Notes under the pieces: generated by a model
The model's input: the letters and a program-made list of their open reading frames with translations, nothing else
The model's database searches: none
What the model was told of the DNA's origin: nothing
From: Hirschia baltica ATCC 49814
GTDB taxonomy: Bacteria; Pseudomonadota; Alphaproteobacteria; Caulobacterales; Hyphomonadaceae
DNA: 64,000 nt
Assembly (NCBI RefSeq): GCF_000023785.1
Contig: NC_012982.1
Coordinates: forward strand, 744,001-808,000
Direction of reading: 5' to 3'
Made by a program: the position numbers and the translations under genes
Shown here: positions 1 to 7,264 of the stretch, piece after piece
Layout: each line of letters opens with the position of its first letter
How positions within the stretch are numbered: the first letter of the stretch is position 1

Positions 1-1446
1 GGGTGCCATGTCGCCCTCGCCATTCAACAGATCCATCCATAATCCATGCAGGTGCATCGGGTGCTCCATCATCGTTTCGTTTTTGAACGTAATCCGCACA
101 CGTTCGCCGTAATTGAATTCGAGCGGACCAGCGTCACCGAACTTCACGTCGTTAATCGACCAGAAATATCGTTCCATGTTGCCCGTGAGACGTAGCTCGA
201 CCTCGCGGTCCGGCGCTCGCCGGTCCGTATATGGCGTGAGCGCGCGAAGATCGTCATAAGAGAGAACTTTAGGTCCATGCTCCATTGCAGGCATTTCGCC
301 ATGTCCGCGATGGGCGTCTCCACTCATGTTCATGGTCATCTCATCTATACCGACAGCTTCACTTTCAGCCATCGCGCCGTGGCTGTCATGGTCTTCTCCC
401 ATCGCTGCCATTGTCAGCTCTGGCCGGGGCCCAAGTTCCGGGATCGCCGCTTCGGTGCCGGGTGTCTCGCTGAGTGTGCCACGGGCATATCCTGAGCGGT
501 CCTTTGCGGCGGCGAAGATCGTATATGATTGTCCCGCCTCAGGCTCGACAATAACATCGAAGGTTTCAGCGATAGCGATCGGGAACTCATCAACCGAGAC
601 TGGCTCGATGTTTTGACCATCGGCCTGGACCACTGTCATTTTAAGTCCCGGAATCTTGACGTCGAAATAGGTCATCGCGGCAGCATTGATGAACCGGAGG
701 CGGACTTTCTCGCCCGCTTCAAAAAGACCGCTCCAATTGTCTTCAGGTGTTTCGCCGTTCACCAGAAACGAGTAACCGGTAATGTCGACAATGTCGGTTG
801 GATCCATGCGCATCCGGCCCCACGCCAATCGCTCCTGGATGACGTCCGTCTTTTCGCCGCGATCAGCATTTCTCCAATCGCGCCAAAAGTCAAAAACGGT
901 TCGGCGATTATAATTGTAATAGTTCGAGCGCTTCTTGAGATTGGCGAGCGCTTTGTAAGGACTGTCGTTCAGCCAATCGGCGAGTATGATCACATGCTCG
1001 CGATCATACTCGAAGGGGTCGGGCTTTGCCGGTTCGATTATGATGGGCGCGAAGACGCCCTCCTGTTCCTGCAGGGCAGAGTGTCCATGGTACCAGTAGG
1101 TACCTGATTGATTGGCGGTGAAGTTATACGTGTAGGTCTCGCCCGGCGCGATGCCGTCAAAACTGATCCCCGGTACGCCATCCATACCAGCGTCCAGGAT
1201 AATCCCATGCCAGTGAAGCGAGGTATCTACGTCGAGTGTATTGGTGACATTGATGGTGACGTCTTCGCCTTCACGCAGTCGCAATAGAGGACCAGGGCTC
1301 GTCCCGTTAATGCTGACGCCAGTCAGCGTCTCGCCATCGACCGTCCGTTCAAATTGGTCGATCTCCAGATTATAAACGTCTGCGAGTGCGGCAGGTGCAA
1401 TCAAGCTGCTTGTCGCGATGAGCAGTCCGGCGAGTTTGAAACGCAT
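1..1446 (-). CDS. copA: CopA-type multicopper oxidase (copper resistance), 3' end outside window
   Basis: Periplasmic multicopper oxidase, thought to detoxify Cu(I) by oxidation. The frame is open from the ATG at 1446 to the window edge, giving 482 visible codons. A Sec-like signal peptide covers about residues 1-22 (MRFKLAGLLIATSSLIAPAA...). It lacks the twin-arginine motif usual in CopA. Copper ligands are visible at HWH (78-80) and WYHGH (118-122), followed by QEQEGVF. A Met/His-rich stretch lies at about nt 280-440, and the C-terminal-type motif HPMHLHGLWM lies at about nt 30-60. The last cluster (HCH type) must be beyond the window. The gene heads leftward from a 1.45-1.58 kb promoter region with a CCCCC-TT-GGGG palindrome. 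A laccase-like oxidase of another role is the alternative, but the context is copper resistance. Confidence 0.93.
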   Translation of the reverse strand, partial: MRFKLAGLLIATSSLIAPAALADVYNLEIDQFERTVDGETLTGVSINGTSPGPLLRLREGEDVTINVTNTLDVDTSLHWHGIILDAGMDGVPGISFDGIAPGETYTYNFTANQSGTYWYHGHSALQEQEGVFAPIIIEPAKPDPFEYDREHVIILADWLNDSPYKALANLKKRSNYYNYNRRTVFDFWRDWRNADRGEKTDVIQERLAWGRMRMDPTDIVDITGYSFLVNGETPEDNWSGLFEAGEKVRLRFINAAAMTYFDVKIPGLKMTVVQADGQNIEPVSVDEFPIAIAETFDVIVEPEAGQSYTIFAAAKDRSGYARGTLSETPGTEAAIPELGPRPELTMAAMGEDHDSHGAMAESEAVGIDEMTMNMSGDAHRGHGEMPAMEHGPKVLSYDDLRALTPYTDRRAPDREVELRLTGNMERYFWSINDVKFGDAGPLEFNYGERVRITFKNETMMEHPMHLHGLWMDLLNGEGDMAP

Positions 1447-1541
1447 GATGTTCTCCTTCTTGCGTTGGACGCCGTTGGAACATTTGGGGGGAGGATTGGG
1501 CGTCCTTGTCGAGTGGTTACGCGGCCAGACCAGTCACCCCT

Positions 1542-1560
1542 TATGCCCCCTTGGGGTATG
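1542..1560. promoter_or_regulatory. GC-box palindrome upstream of the multicopper oxidase
   Basis: The site reads TATGCCCCCTTGGGGTATG, an imperfect inverted repeat (ATACCCC against ATGCCCC) about 95 bases upstream of the oxidase start. CsoR/RcnR-type metal repressors bind C-tract/G-tract sites of this general kind, so a copper-responsive operator is plausible. The core CCCCTTGGG recurs at 4376-4384 upstream of a His/Met-rich protein. No cognate regulator is visible in the window, so function is inference. Confidence 0.4.
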
Positions 1561-1583
1561 GAGTGCGACACTTTAGCGACCTG

Positions 1584-1976
1584 TCACCGCCGCATCGCGC
1601 TTTTCAGCCAGGCAAAGGTCAGACTCGGGATGATTAGCCAGTGCAAGAGTGGCGACAGCCCAGTGTTGAGCGGTTCTATCGTCGGCATTGTTTCGCGATA
1701 GGCCCAGCTTTCGCGGATCGAAATATTCAGCCATTCGCTGAACACCGTATAGCTCAGTCCAATCAGGAGGCTTAACCCTGCCACGCGCCAATAGTGTTTA
1801 TCTGGCCATCCACGGCACCCCGCGATGAGCTAGGCGATCTACAGCGAAGACCCGGCGATTAGGACATCGCCAAATGTGCAGTGAGCAATGGCGTCTATCA
1901 TCCCCCACATGCAGATTGCCATTGTCAGGCGTGCGATCCGTGTATACTGATTTTTATAATTGTTTTTGAGGGAGAG
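1584..1976 (-). pseudogene. Decayed small membrane protein with two in-frame stops
   Basis: One reading frame on the minus strand stays protein-like from about 1976 down to a stop at 1584-1586 but is broken by TAG codons at 1839-1841 and 1830-1832. The upstream part includes MAICMWGMIDAIAHCTFGDV. The downstream part includes KHYWRVAGLSLLIGLSYTVF and ends in LTFAWLKSAMRR. Several hydrophobic segments suggest a polytopic membrane protein of about 120 residues. It sits just upstream of the copper oxidase and would share its direction. I do not recognise the family. The second half could still be read from the GTG at 1784, but the continuous protein-like frame across both stops argues for decay. 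Confidence 0.6.
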
Positions 1977-2042
1977 CTATAGCTGCTGCGTATCTGACAA
2001 TACCTAATCCTCCCGAAGTTTGTTTCTCGAAAGGAGAGCGCC

Positions 2043-2360
2043 ATGAAAATTGACATAGACGCGCTCATCAAAGATTTAAAGGAGACGCGTCTTGATCGCG
2101 ACCTTCACAATCTCGAAGCTGAGGTTTGGGAACGGATTGACGCGCGCAACCCGGCCGGACACCCAGATTCGTCCGCAGCAATTGCCACAGACGGTCGCCT
2201 TTTTGCGACACCGGCAGTAAGCCGAACCGCGGCGATTGCGCTTGCGGTTGCAATCGGACTTTTGGTCGGATTGTTCGGGGCGCCCAGCCAGTCGTCATCG
2301 AGTGATTTTTCGGTCTTCTCTGTTGATGCGCCATATGCCCCGTCTGGGATTTTGAGGTAA
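2043..2360 (+). CDS. Single-span membrane protein, probable CnrY-like anti-sigma factor
   Basis: A 105-residue protein with a charged cytoplasmic N-terminus (1-60), one transmembrane span at about 62-80 (AAIALAVAIGLLVGLF), and a short Ser-rich periplasmic tail. It starts seven bases after an AAGGAG ribosome site. It is the first of three closely packed genes (gap of 7 bases to a CnrX-like sensor, then an ECF sigma factor), the order of cnrYXH in Cupriavidus. By position and topology it should hold the sigma factor at the membrane until the sensor binds metal. Small anti-sigma factors of this kind have little sequence conservation, so the call rests on context and topology. Confidence 0.6.
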   Translation: MKIDIDALIKDLKETRLDRDLHNLEAEVWERIDARNPAGHPDSSAAIATDGRLFATPAVSRTAAIALAVAIGLLVGLFGAPSQSSSSDFSVFSVDAPYAPSGILR

Positions 2361-2367
2361 GACGGTA

Positions 2368-2802
2368 ATGAAACTCGAACACTGGATTATTGTCGCTTTC
2401 CTAGCCCTTTGCGCGGCCATGACCGGCGTGTTTGTCGCTGAAAACTGGGCCAGGACGCATCCGTTAGAAACAGCTTCCGGTTTGCATGAGCTGGTCCATC
2501 ACGACTTGGATCTCTCAGCGGATCAGGAAGTAGAACTCGAGCAAATCGAACACCGTTTCGCGGCCAAAAAAGCTGAACTGGAACAAAAACTTCGCGCAGC
2601 CAACTTCACACTCGCTGGCGCAATGGAGGCCGACAAATCCTATTCGCCCGCTGTTCAGGCGGCGATTGATGATTTCCACACAGCCATGGGGGAGCTGCAA
2701 AAAGTCACTATCGAGCATGTGTTTGAGATGCGAGAGATCCTTACTGAGGAACAAGCGATCGTCTTTGATACTGAAGTCGTTCGAGCACTGACGGAGCTTT
2801 AG
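2368..2802 (+). CDS. CnrX-like periplasmic metal sensor
   Basis: A 144-residue protein with an N-terminal membrane anchor (about 6-24) and a helical periplasmic domain of the CnrX/NccX heavy-metal-sensor type. Residues H40, H44, E61, H117 and M121 match the spacing of the Ni/Co ligands of CnrX (H42, H46, E63, H119, M123 as I recall them) with a constant offset of two. The helix between them is rich in Glu and Lys, as expected for the hairpin fold. It sits between the putative anti-sigma gene and the ECF sigma gene and should relay metal binding to them. Copper, nickel and cobalt are all possible signals; the flanking genes are for copper. Confidence 0.75.
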   Translation: MKLEHWIIVAFLALCAAMTGVFVAENWARTHPLETASGLHELVHHDLDLSADQEVELEQIEHRFAAKKAELEQKLRAANFTLAGAMEADKSYSPAVQAAIDDFHTAMGELQKVTIEHVFEMREILTEEQAIVFDTEVVRALTEL

Positions 2803-2812
2803 ACATATACAC

Positions 2813-3382
2813 GTGCACAACACAGAGCGAACAGATGCAGAGCTTGCTGTAGCCGCAGCAGGAGGCGAGGAACGCGCCTTCACCGAGCTCATGCGTCGTT
2901 ACAAGGAACCGCTCTATCGCTATGTTCATCGATCGATGCGCGGTAATGAAGACGCCTATGATGTGCTGCAGGAAGCCTTTACCGCAGCCTGGCGGTCGAT
3001 TGACCGATATGATCCGTCGCGGAAGTTCTCGACTTGGATCTACCACATTGCGCTCAACAAAATTCGTGATCATGGCCGCAAACGCGCCGTAAGAAGCTTT
3101 TTCTTTCAAGCAGCACCTCTGGAGAGCCCGGATCGGCCGGATATCGCGGACCACTCGCAAAATGTTCAAGACGATTATGAACACCGCGACGAGCTGAACC
3201 GTGTCTCGAAGATGGTGGACGCGCTGCCAGATAAGTTGAGACAGACCTTTACGCTACAGGTTCTACAAGACATGCCCCAAAGTGAAGTGGCCGAAATTCT
3301 AGGCGTCTCTATCAAGGCGGTGGAGACACGGGTCTATCGCGCCCGGAAAATCTTGCAGGAACAAGTTGAAAAGCTCGATTAG
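2813..3382 (+). CDS. ECF sigma factor, CnrH-like
   Basis: A 189-residue extracytoplasmic-function sigma-70 factor. Region 2 spans about residues 23-90, with DAYDVLQEAFTAAWRSIDRY and FSTWIYHIALNKIRDH. Region 4 spans about 133-183, with LPDKLRQTF and an HTH ending in GVSIKAVETRVYRARKIL. The start is GTG at 2813, ten bases after the stop of the sensor gene; an AUG in this frame is not available nearby. As third gene of a cnrYXH-like set it should be released when the sensor binds metal, then transcribe its own operon and resistance genes. Its last four bases overlap the convergent permease gene. No clear autoregulated promoter could be picked out by eye. Confidence 0.88.
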   Translation: MHNTERTDAELAVAAAGGEERAFTELMRRYKEPLYRYVHRSMRGNEDAYDVLQEAFTAAWRSIDRYDPSRKFSTWIYHIALNKIRDHGRKRAVRSFFFQAAPLESPDRPDIADHSQNVQDDYEHRDELNRVSKMVDALPDKLRQTFTLQVLQDMPQSEVAEILGVSIKAVETRVYRARKILQEQVEKLD

Positions 3383-4338
3383 GTCTCCTTTTTGGCAGAC
3401 ACTAACAGCAACGTTTCAGACCTTGGGCGCGATGCGAGATAGACCCCGATGGCGGCGAGCGCGCCGCCGCCAAAAAAATTCATCGTCATTGGCTCCGAGA
3501 AGAATAGCGCACCAACTGAAACGCCAATGATCGGAACGAGAAAACTAAATGCAGCCGCCTTGGACACGTCCAGCGATTGCAGCGTCACCTGCCATAACCA
3601 ATAGGCCAGCGCGGTCCCGGGCAGGGCGAGGCCAAGAAGTGAAATTATGAATTGCGGCGACCAGTCTATGGTTGTTGGGGATTCGGTCGCGAAAGCCAAA
3701 ATTGAGATCGGGATCGCTCCAATCAAAAGCTGCAACCCCATCGCCATCGCCGCATCGACGCGTGTCGATAATGACTTGATGGCGATATTGCCGACCGCCA
3801 CGCCGCTGGTCGCCATAATTACCAGGACCAGACCGAAAGCCGTTGATCCCCCGCCCGAGGCCAGGACGCGCGGTATCGCAATGAGCGCCACGCCGCCGAC
3901 GCCGAGGCAAAGCCCAAACCAGCCAATCGGTCCAAGGCGTTCGCGCAGAAATACGACGGCAAGCACAGCGGCGATCAGCGGCTGGAGGCTTTCGATCACG
4001 GTGGCAAGACCGGGAGACACAAACTCGGCGGCGTGAAACATGCCGAAGTAGCCAATGCCGGTCATTCCAAGGCCAGCAAGCGTGATCCAGCCCCAAACGC
4101 TCCACCCGCGAGGCCACGCGGCTCGGCGCAGAGTGGCGACGCCTATTAAAATACTACAAGCCAGAATGGCGCGTAGCGCTGCAAAGGTCAGGTGAGGCGC
4201 ATAGTCGAGCCCCAGCGTGATGAGCGGATAGCAGGAGGCCCATAAGACCATGACGAGCGCTGCGAGAATGCGGGGGCTGACAATCAAACTTAGGCTCCGG
4301 TGAAATACTTGAAAGAATAGAGCCAATTTTGGGGGCAT
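3379..4338 (-). CDS. EamA/DMT-family permease
   Basis: An inner-membrane transporter of about 319 residues with ten hydrophobic segments in two EamA repeats (about 22-150 and 165-300). Visible signatures include LRAILACSILIG, VIESLQPLIAAVLAVVFLRE in the first half and FSFLVPIIGVSVGALFFSEP in the second. I chose the ATG at 4338 (MPPKLALFFQ). A longer frame reaches 4437 but adds a non-hydrophobic tail and would run into the promoter of the divergent gene. Substrates of this family (amino acids, metabolites) cannot be read from sequence. It overlaps the sigma-factor gene tail to tail by four bases. Its role within a metal island is unknown. Confidence 0.85.
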   Translation of the reverse strand: MPPKLALFFQVFHRSLSLIVSPRILAALVMVLWASCYPLITLGLDYAPHLTFAALRAILACSILIGVATLRRAAWPRGWSVWGWITLAGLGMTGIGYFGMFHAAEFVSPGLATVIESLQPLIAAVLAVVFLRERLGPIGWFGLCLGVGGVALIAIPRVLASGGGSTAFGLVLVIMATSGVAVGNIAIKSLSTRVDAAMAMGLQLLIGAIPISILAFATESPTTIDWSPQFIISLLGLALPGTALAYWLWQVTLQSLDVSKAAAFSFLVPIIGVSVGALFFSEPMTMNFFGGGALAAIGVYLASRPRSETLLLVSAKKET

Positions 4339-4369
4339 CGCCTGTTTGCTGCGTAATACGTCACAAGTG

Positions 4370-4384
4370 CCCAAGCCCCTTGGG
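4370..4384. promoter_or_regulatory. Perfect 6-base inverted repeat upstream of His/Met-rich protein
   Basis: CCCAAG and CTTGGG flank a three-base spacer 30 bases upstream of the ATG at 4415. The right part, CCCCTTGGG, also occurs in the palindrome ahead of the multicopper oxidase at 1547-1555. This suggests a shared metal-responsive operator. Spacing to a promoter was not resolved. Confidence 0.35.
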
Positions 4385-4414
4385 TCTGAACATTTATTAA
4401 AAAGGATGCCCCGC

Positions 4415-4762
4415 ATGAAACCGATATGGATCACCACCGCAACTTTTTTTGTCTTGTCGCCGATGGCTTTCGCTCAAGAAGGTCACAAGACACATGACCA
4501 CAGCGAAAAACCAGCTGTTGAAGCGGAGGCAAATGCGGCCGCTGCCAAAACCTGCATGGCTGGTCATGAAGGCATGGAACGCTGTATGGCCAACATGGAA
4601 GGTAAAATGCTTGATGCCCATACGATGGACCACGGCACTGATGGCCACCAAATGCATGACACGTCAGGTGATCATGCCATGTCTCCGGGAGACTGTCAGG
4701 CCAAACATGAAGCTATGGGCCATGATCCGGCTGAGCACTGCCCAATGAAGACGGGGCGGTAA
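4415..4762 (+). CDS. Secreted His/Met/Cys-rich putative metal-binding protein
   Basis: A 115-residue protein with a signal peptide (1-20, cleavage after AFA) and a mature part dominated by His and Met, with four cysteines at 47, 57, 94 and 109. Repeated H-x2-H and M-x-H patterns include HTMDHGTDGHQMHD. The ATG at 4415 is preceded by AAAAGGA at suitable distance; ATG at 4406 is also in frame but leaves no room for the ribosome site. It is probably a periplasmic copper-binding or copper-storage protein. No named family was recognised. A stand-alone gene, it is divergent from the EamA permease and preceded by a palindrome shared in part with the copper oxidase. Confidence 0.75.
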   Translation: MKPIWITTATFFVLSPMAFAQEGHKTHDHSEKPAVEAEANAAAAKTCMAGHEGMERCMANMEGKMLDAHTMDHGTDGHQMHDTSGDHAMSPGDCQAKHEAMGHDPAEHCPMKTGR

Positions 4763-5096
4763 GGAAGAGGCTGCCATAGAATAAGGCGTGCTCGGCTGTC
4801 GTTTTTCGGCACCGCCGTCTTGGTCCCGGGCCTTCGCAACGCGTCCCCCCCACACAAGGTTGTGAAGGCGCGGACCAAAAACTGTTCGCTTCGACGAACA
4901 ATGAAGCAGAACGAGATTAGGCCGCCCCTCTCGCTCGATCTTGCTCTGAACTTGCCGCGTCCCATACGTCCCCCAAAGCCATCATGGGGCGCGGCAAGAT
5001 ATTCATCGCTGCGTGGAACGATGCAGCTGCACCTGTAATGGGCACAGCGTGGCCCGGCGTCTGTTCCAATGATGTGAATTTCAGGGAGTATCTCTC
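4763..5096. other. Non-coding stretch ahead of the Rieske fragment
   Basis: No convincing gene on either strand. Its last part ends in a good ribosome site (AGGGAG at 5083-5088) directly serving the ATG at 5097, so it probably derives from the leader of a Rieske (petA) gene carried in from elsewhere. Inverted pairs such as TGCCGCG and CGCGGCA near 4950-4995 could form a hairpin. Nothing else was identified. Confidence 0.4.
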
Positions 5097-5192
5097 ATGT
5101 CAGAAAACGTTCCAGTCGATGCAGAGCGACGTGACTTTATCTTTATTGCGACCACTGCCACCGCTGCTATTGAAACCGGATTTGAACGATGA
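5097..5192 (+). pseudogene. petA: 5' fragment of a second Rieske (petA) gene
   Basis: A 31-codon frame begins at an ATG with a strong AGGGAG site. It reads MSENVPVDAERRDFIFIATT, then a short Ala/Thr-rich hydrophobic run, and stops at 5190-5192. The ERRDFIFIATT segment is the twin-arginine N-terminus typical of alphaproteobacterial ubiquinol-cytochrome c reductase iron-sulfur subunits. Everything after the start of the membrane helix is missing. It differs from the intact Rieske gene at 48946, which has TRRDFIHIAAG, so it is not a recent local duplicate. The sequence passes directly into a formyltransferase-like gene at 5189, marking a recombination joint at about 5170-5190. Confidence 0.65.
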
Positions 5193-5800
5193 CGAGATCA
5201 ATAATTCTATTAACCAGCGCACGCGAAGTTCCCTTCTTCGAGGAGTTTTTGTTGGAGCGGAATCGGGAGTTGCAAATTCTTGCAGCTTATAACGCAGAGG
5301 ATTTGGCCAACGCGGTGGAGCAAACAGGTGGGAATACGAGACTGATCTCATTTGTAACCGATATTATTGTGCCGCGAACTTTGCTGTCCAAGCTAAAACT
5401 GACGCCATACAATATCAACCGGCACCTCCAGAATTTCCCGGCTCGCATGCTGATAGTTTTGCTATCTGGGAAGGCGCGGACACATATGGGGGCACAGCCC
5501 ATGAAATGATGCCTTCGGTTGATAGTGGTCCGATTGTGGCGGTTTGCCGATTTCCAATGCCCGAACGTCCGGAGCGAATGACATTATCCGATTTTGCCTA
5601 TTCCAAAGCCGTGGAAGTGTTTGCCGTGGTGGCGGCCCATTGCGCTGAATGCGATGATCCGATGCCGCCTGTGCCGCACGAATATTGGTCTGGCCAAAAG
5701 CGAACGCGAGCCCAGTTTAGAGCTTTATGCGATTCTCTTCCTAATTGGTCTGGTGAGGACGCACAGCGTTTAAAACGGGCGTGCGGTCGACGAGGTCGCT
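5189..5800 (+). pseudogene. Frameshifted formyltransferase-like gene
   Basis: The first frame (from ATG 5189, MTRSIILLTSAREVPFFEEF) looks like the N-terminal half of a formyl-transferase fold, up to TPYNIN near 5418. The homologous continuation, PAPPEFPGSHADSFAIWEGA then TYGGTAHEMMPSVDSGPIV, is in the next frame from 5419. The shift therefore falls at the N-x-H-P active-site motif. The second frame remains protein-like to about 5800 (SDFAYSKAVEVFAVVAAHC, FRALCDSLPNWSGED) and then degenerates. Relatives include methionyl-tRNA formyltransferase and sugar formyltransferases; this looks like a hydrolase/transferase outside core fmt. The 3' limit is approximate. A sequencing error could mimic the shift. 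Confidence 0.6.
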
Positions 5801-5871
5801 GGCTTAGGCGGACCGCAAGAATAAGAAATAGCTGGGATTACATGGCATTTGAGCGGAGTGCGTGGGGGGCT

Positions 5872-6513
5872 CTAGGCACCCCAACGCGGCCAGAAGCTAG
5901 GAGTGACCGCGGCGTAGGCGCGATACTCGTCACCAAATGCGGCTTCGGCGTCCTTCTCCTCTTTCAGAGCGAGACGGACATACATGAACACAAGAACCGG
6001 GAACATGATCAAGGTTAGAATCGTCGGCCATTGCAGCAGGAAACCAAACATAATCAGCACGAAGCCGACATATTGCGGGTGGCGCATACGGGCATAAATG
6101 CCGGCTTTGGCAAGCTTACCGCTGCGCAGCGCCCCGTGCAGGATCGGCCACCCCCATGACAGAACGCTGAAGCCGAGCAAGATGAAGCCGAAGCTTGCAA
6201 AGTGGAATGGGCCAAAATGTGGATTGCCTTGCCAGCCGAAGATCATCTCCCAAAAATGCCCGGAATCATGGGCAAACCAGTTGATGTCGGGAAATTGTTC
6301 TTCAAGCCATGGCGAAAGGAAATAAATCGAAAGCGGAAAGCCATACATCTCGGTAAAAAGGGCGATCACAAAACCACTAAAGGTGCCAAATGACGTCCAG
6401 TCTTTTGACTTGGATGGTTTTGCAAAACTGAACGCGAAAATGATGAGGATGGCCGAGTTTAGGATCACCAAGAACCAGAGACCATATTCAGAATGGGCCA
6501 TGTTCTCACTCAT
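5872..6513 (-). CDS. ICMT/PEMT-like membrane methyltransferase of a copper cluster
   Basis: A 213-residue integral membrane protein of the isoprenylcysteine carboxylmethyltransferase / phospholipid methyltransferase superfamily. The SAM-binding signature appears as GIYARMRHPQYVGF (138-151; RHP-x-Y at 144-148) with the downstream acidic EEKDAEAAFGDEY. About five hydrophobic segments are visible. Its start overlaps the stop of the upstream DUF2933 gene by four bases, so the two are translated together. The real methyl acceptor is unknown. A second, shorter family member sits in the zinc-type module at 23731-24192, which suggests a role linked to metal resistance. Confidence 0.8.
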   Translation of the reverse strand: MSENMAHSEYGLWFLVILNSAILIIFAFSFAKPSKSKDWTSFGTFSGFVIALFTEMYGFPLSIYFLSPWLEEQFPDINWFAHDSGHFWEMIFGWQGNPHFGPFHFASFGFILLGFSVLSWGWPILHGALRSGKLAKAGIYARMRHPQYVGFVLIMFGFLLQWPTILTLIMFPVLVFMYVRLALKEEKDAEAAFGDEYRAYAAVTPSFWPRWGA

Positions 6514-6788
6514 CCTCTTGTCCTCCAGTCATCATCCTCATCCAGTTGGGAAGGGCTCTGACCTCCATGATTGCTATGGCCTCCATGTCCACCCATTGCG
6601 CTGTGCATGAACAGATGCATCACACCGCAAAGGAGTAAGAAGCTGACAAGGAAGACCGCATCACCGGGGATATGAGCGCGGTGTTCAAGGAGTAGCAGGA
6701 AGCCGATCGCGCCGGCGAACACCAAGAGCGGCAACCAGAAGCGTCCGCCTTTTGGGCGATGGTCATCATGATCAGAATGGTTGTGCAT
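6510..6788 (-). CDS. DUF2933 small membrane protein, His-rich tails
   Basis: A 92-residue protein with two transmembrane spans (about 17-33 and 44-61). The His-rich termini read MHNHSDHDDH at the front and FMHSAMGGHGGHSNHGG after the second span. This matches the DUF2933 family found in copper and heavy-metal clusters. Termini of this composition could bind metal ions, but no function has been established. The ATG at 6788 follows a GGAGTAAT ribosome site. The gene overlaps the ICMT-like gene downstream, and a small doubtful frame lies just upstream. Confidence 0.8.
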   Translation of the reverse strand: MHNHSDHDDHRPKGGRFWLPLLVFAGAIGFLLLLEHRAHIPGDAVFLVSFLLLCGVMHLFMHSAMGGHGGHSNHGGQSPSQLDEDDDWRTRG

Positions 6789-6810
6789 AGCGATTACTCC
6801 TATAGCAGGG

Positions 6811-7020
6811 TCAGAACGGACGGGATCCGAGGGATGAAGATGATAGGTTTGATACGCGGCTCCGGCCTAAAGGCCTCAAACCGATGAGCTGCACCGCAAA
6901 AATATAAACGATCAACAGCTCAAATACCCAGCATGACCCAAATGCAGAATCGCTCCATTGCTGAGGACCCTCAAGCAGAGCATCAAACCCGAACCCCGGA
7001 AGAACATCTTGTATTTTCAT
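6811..7020 (-). CDS. Small hypothetical protein with one membrane span (doubtful)
   Basis: A 69-codon frame from ATG 7020 (MKIQDVLPGFGF) with a single hydrophobic stretch (WVFELLIVYIFAVQLIGL), followed by a basic/Ser-rich tail. It ends 22 bases before the DUF2933 gene and points the same way, so it could be a small leader gene of that operon. It might equally be the remnant of a longer membrane protein. No family was recognised. Confidence 0.35.
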   Translation of the reverse strand: MKIQDVLPGFGFDALLEGPQQWSDSAFGSCWVFELLIVYIFAVQLIGLRPLGRSRVSNLSSSSLGSRPF

Positions 7021-7264
7021 GCCGACACCCGGGATCAAGACAGATCAGTATCGCGTGTTGTACGATGAAGGCCTTGGCTTAATGTAAGGGCGACAAACTG
7101 CGTTAGATGACCGAGTGGCACCGCGTTCACCTAGCGGTGAGCCGGGTCAGCGAAAACCTCTTCACACGCGCCGTCGCATTTAAGTCAACAAGGCTCCCAA
7201 TTCTGTTAACTGACCGCTCGCAGAGCTCGATCTGGTTTACACCCCGGCGGGGGGACAAGATACA

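Noticed and set aside
529-1107. Long plus-strand frame of 192 codons near the left end
   Set aside because: It is the complement of the multicopper oxidase, whose minus-strand frame carries the family motifs throughout.
4820-5038. Plus-strand 72-codon frame before the Rieske fragment
   Set aside because: Low-complexity, Pro/Arg-rich translation with no ribosome site; lies in a probable petA leader.
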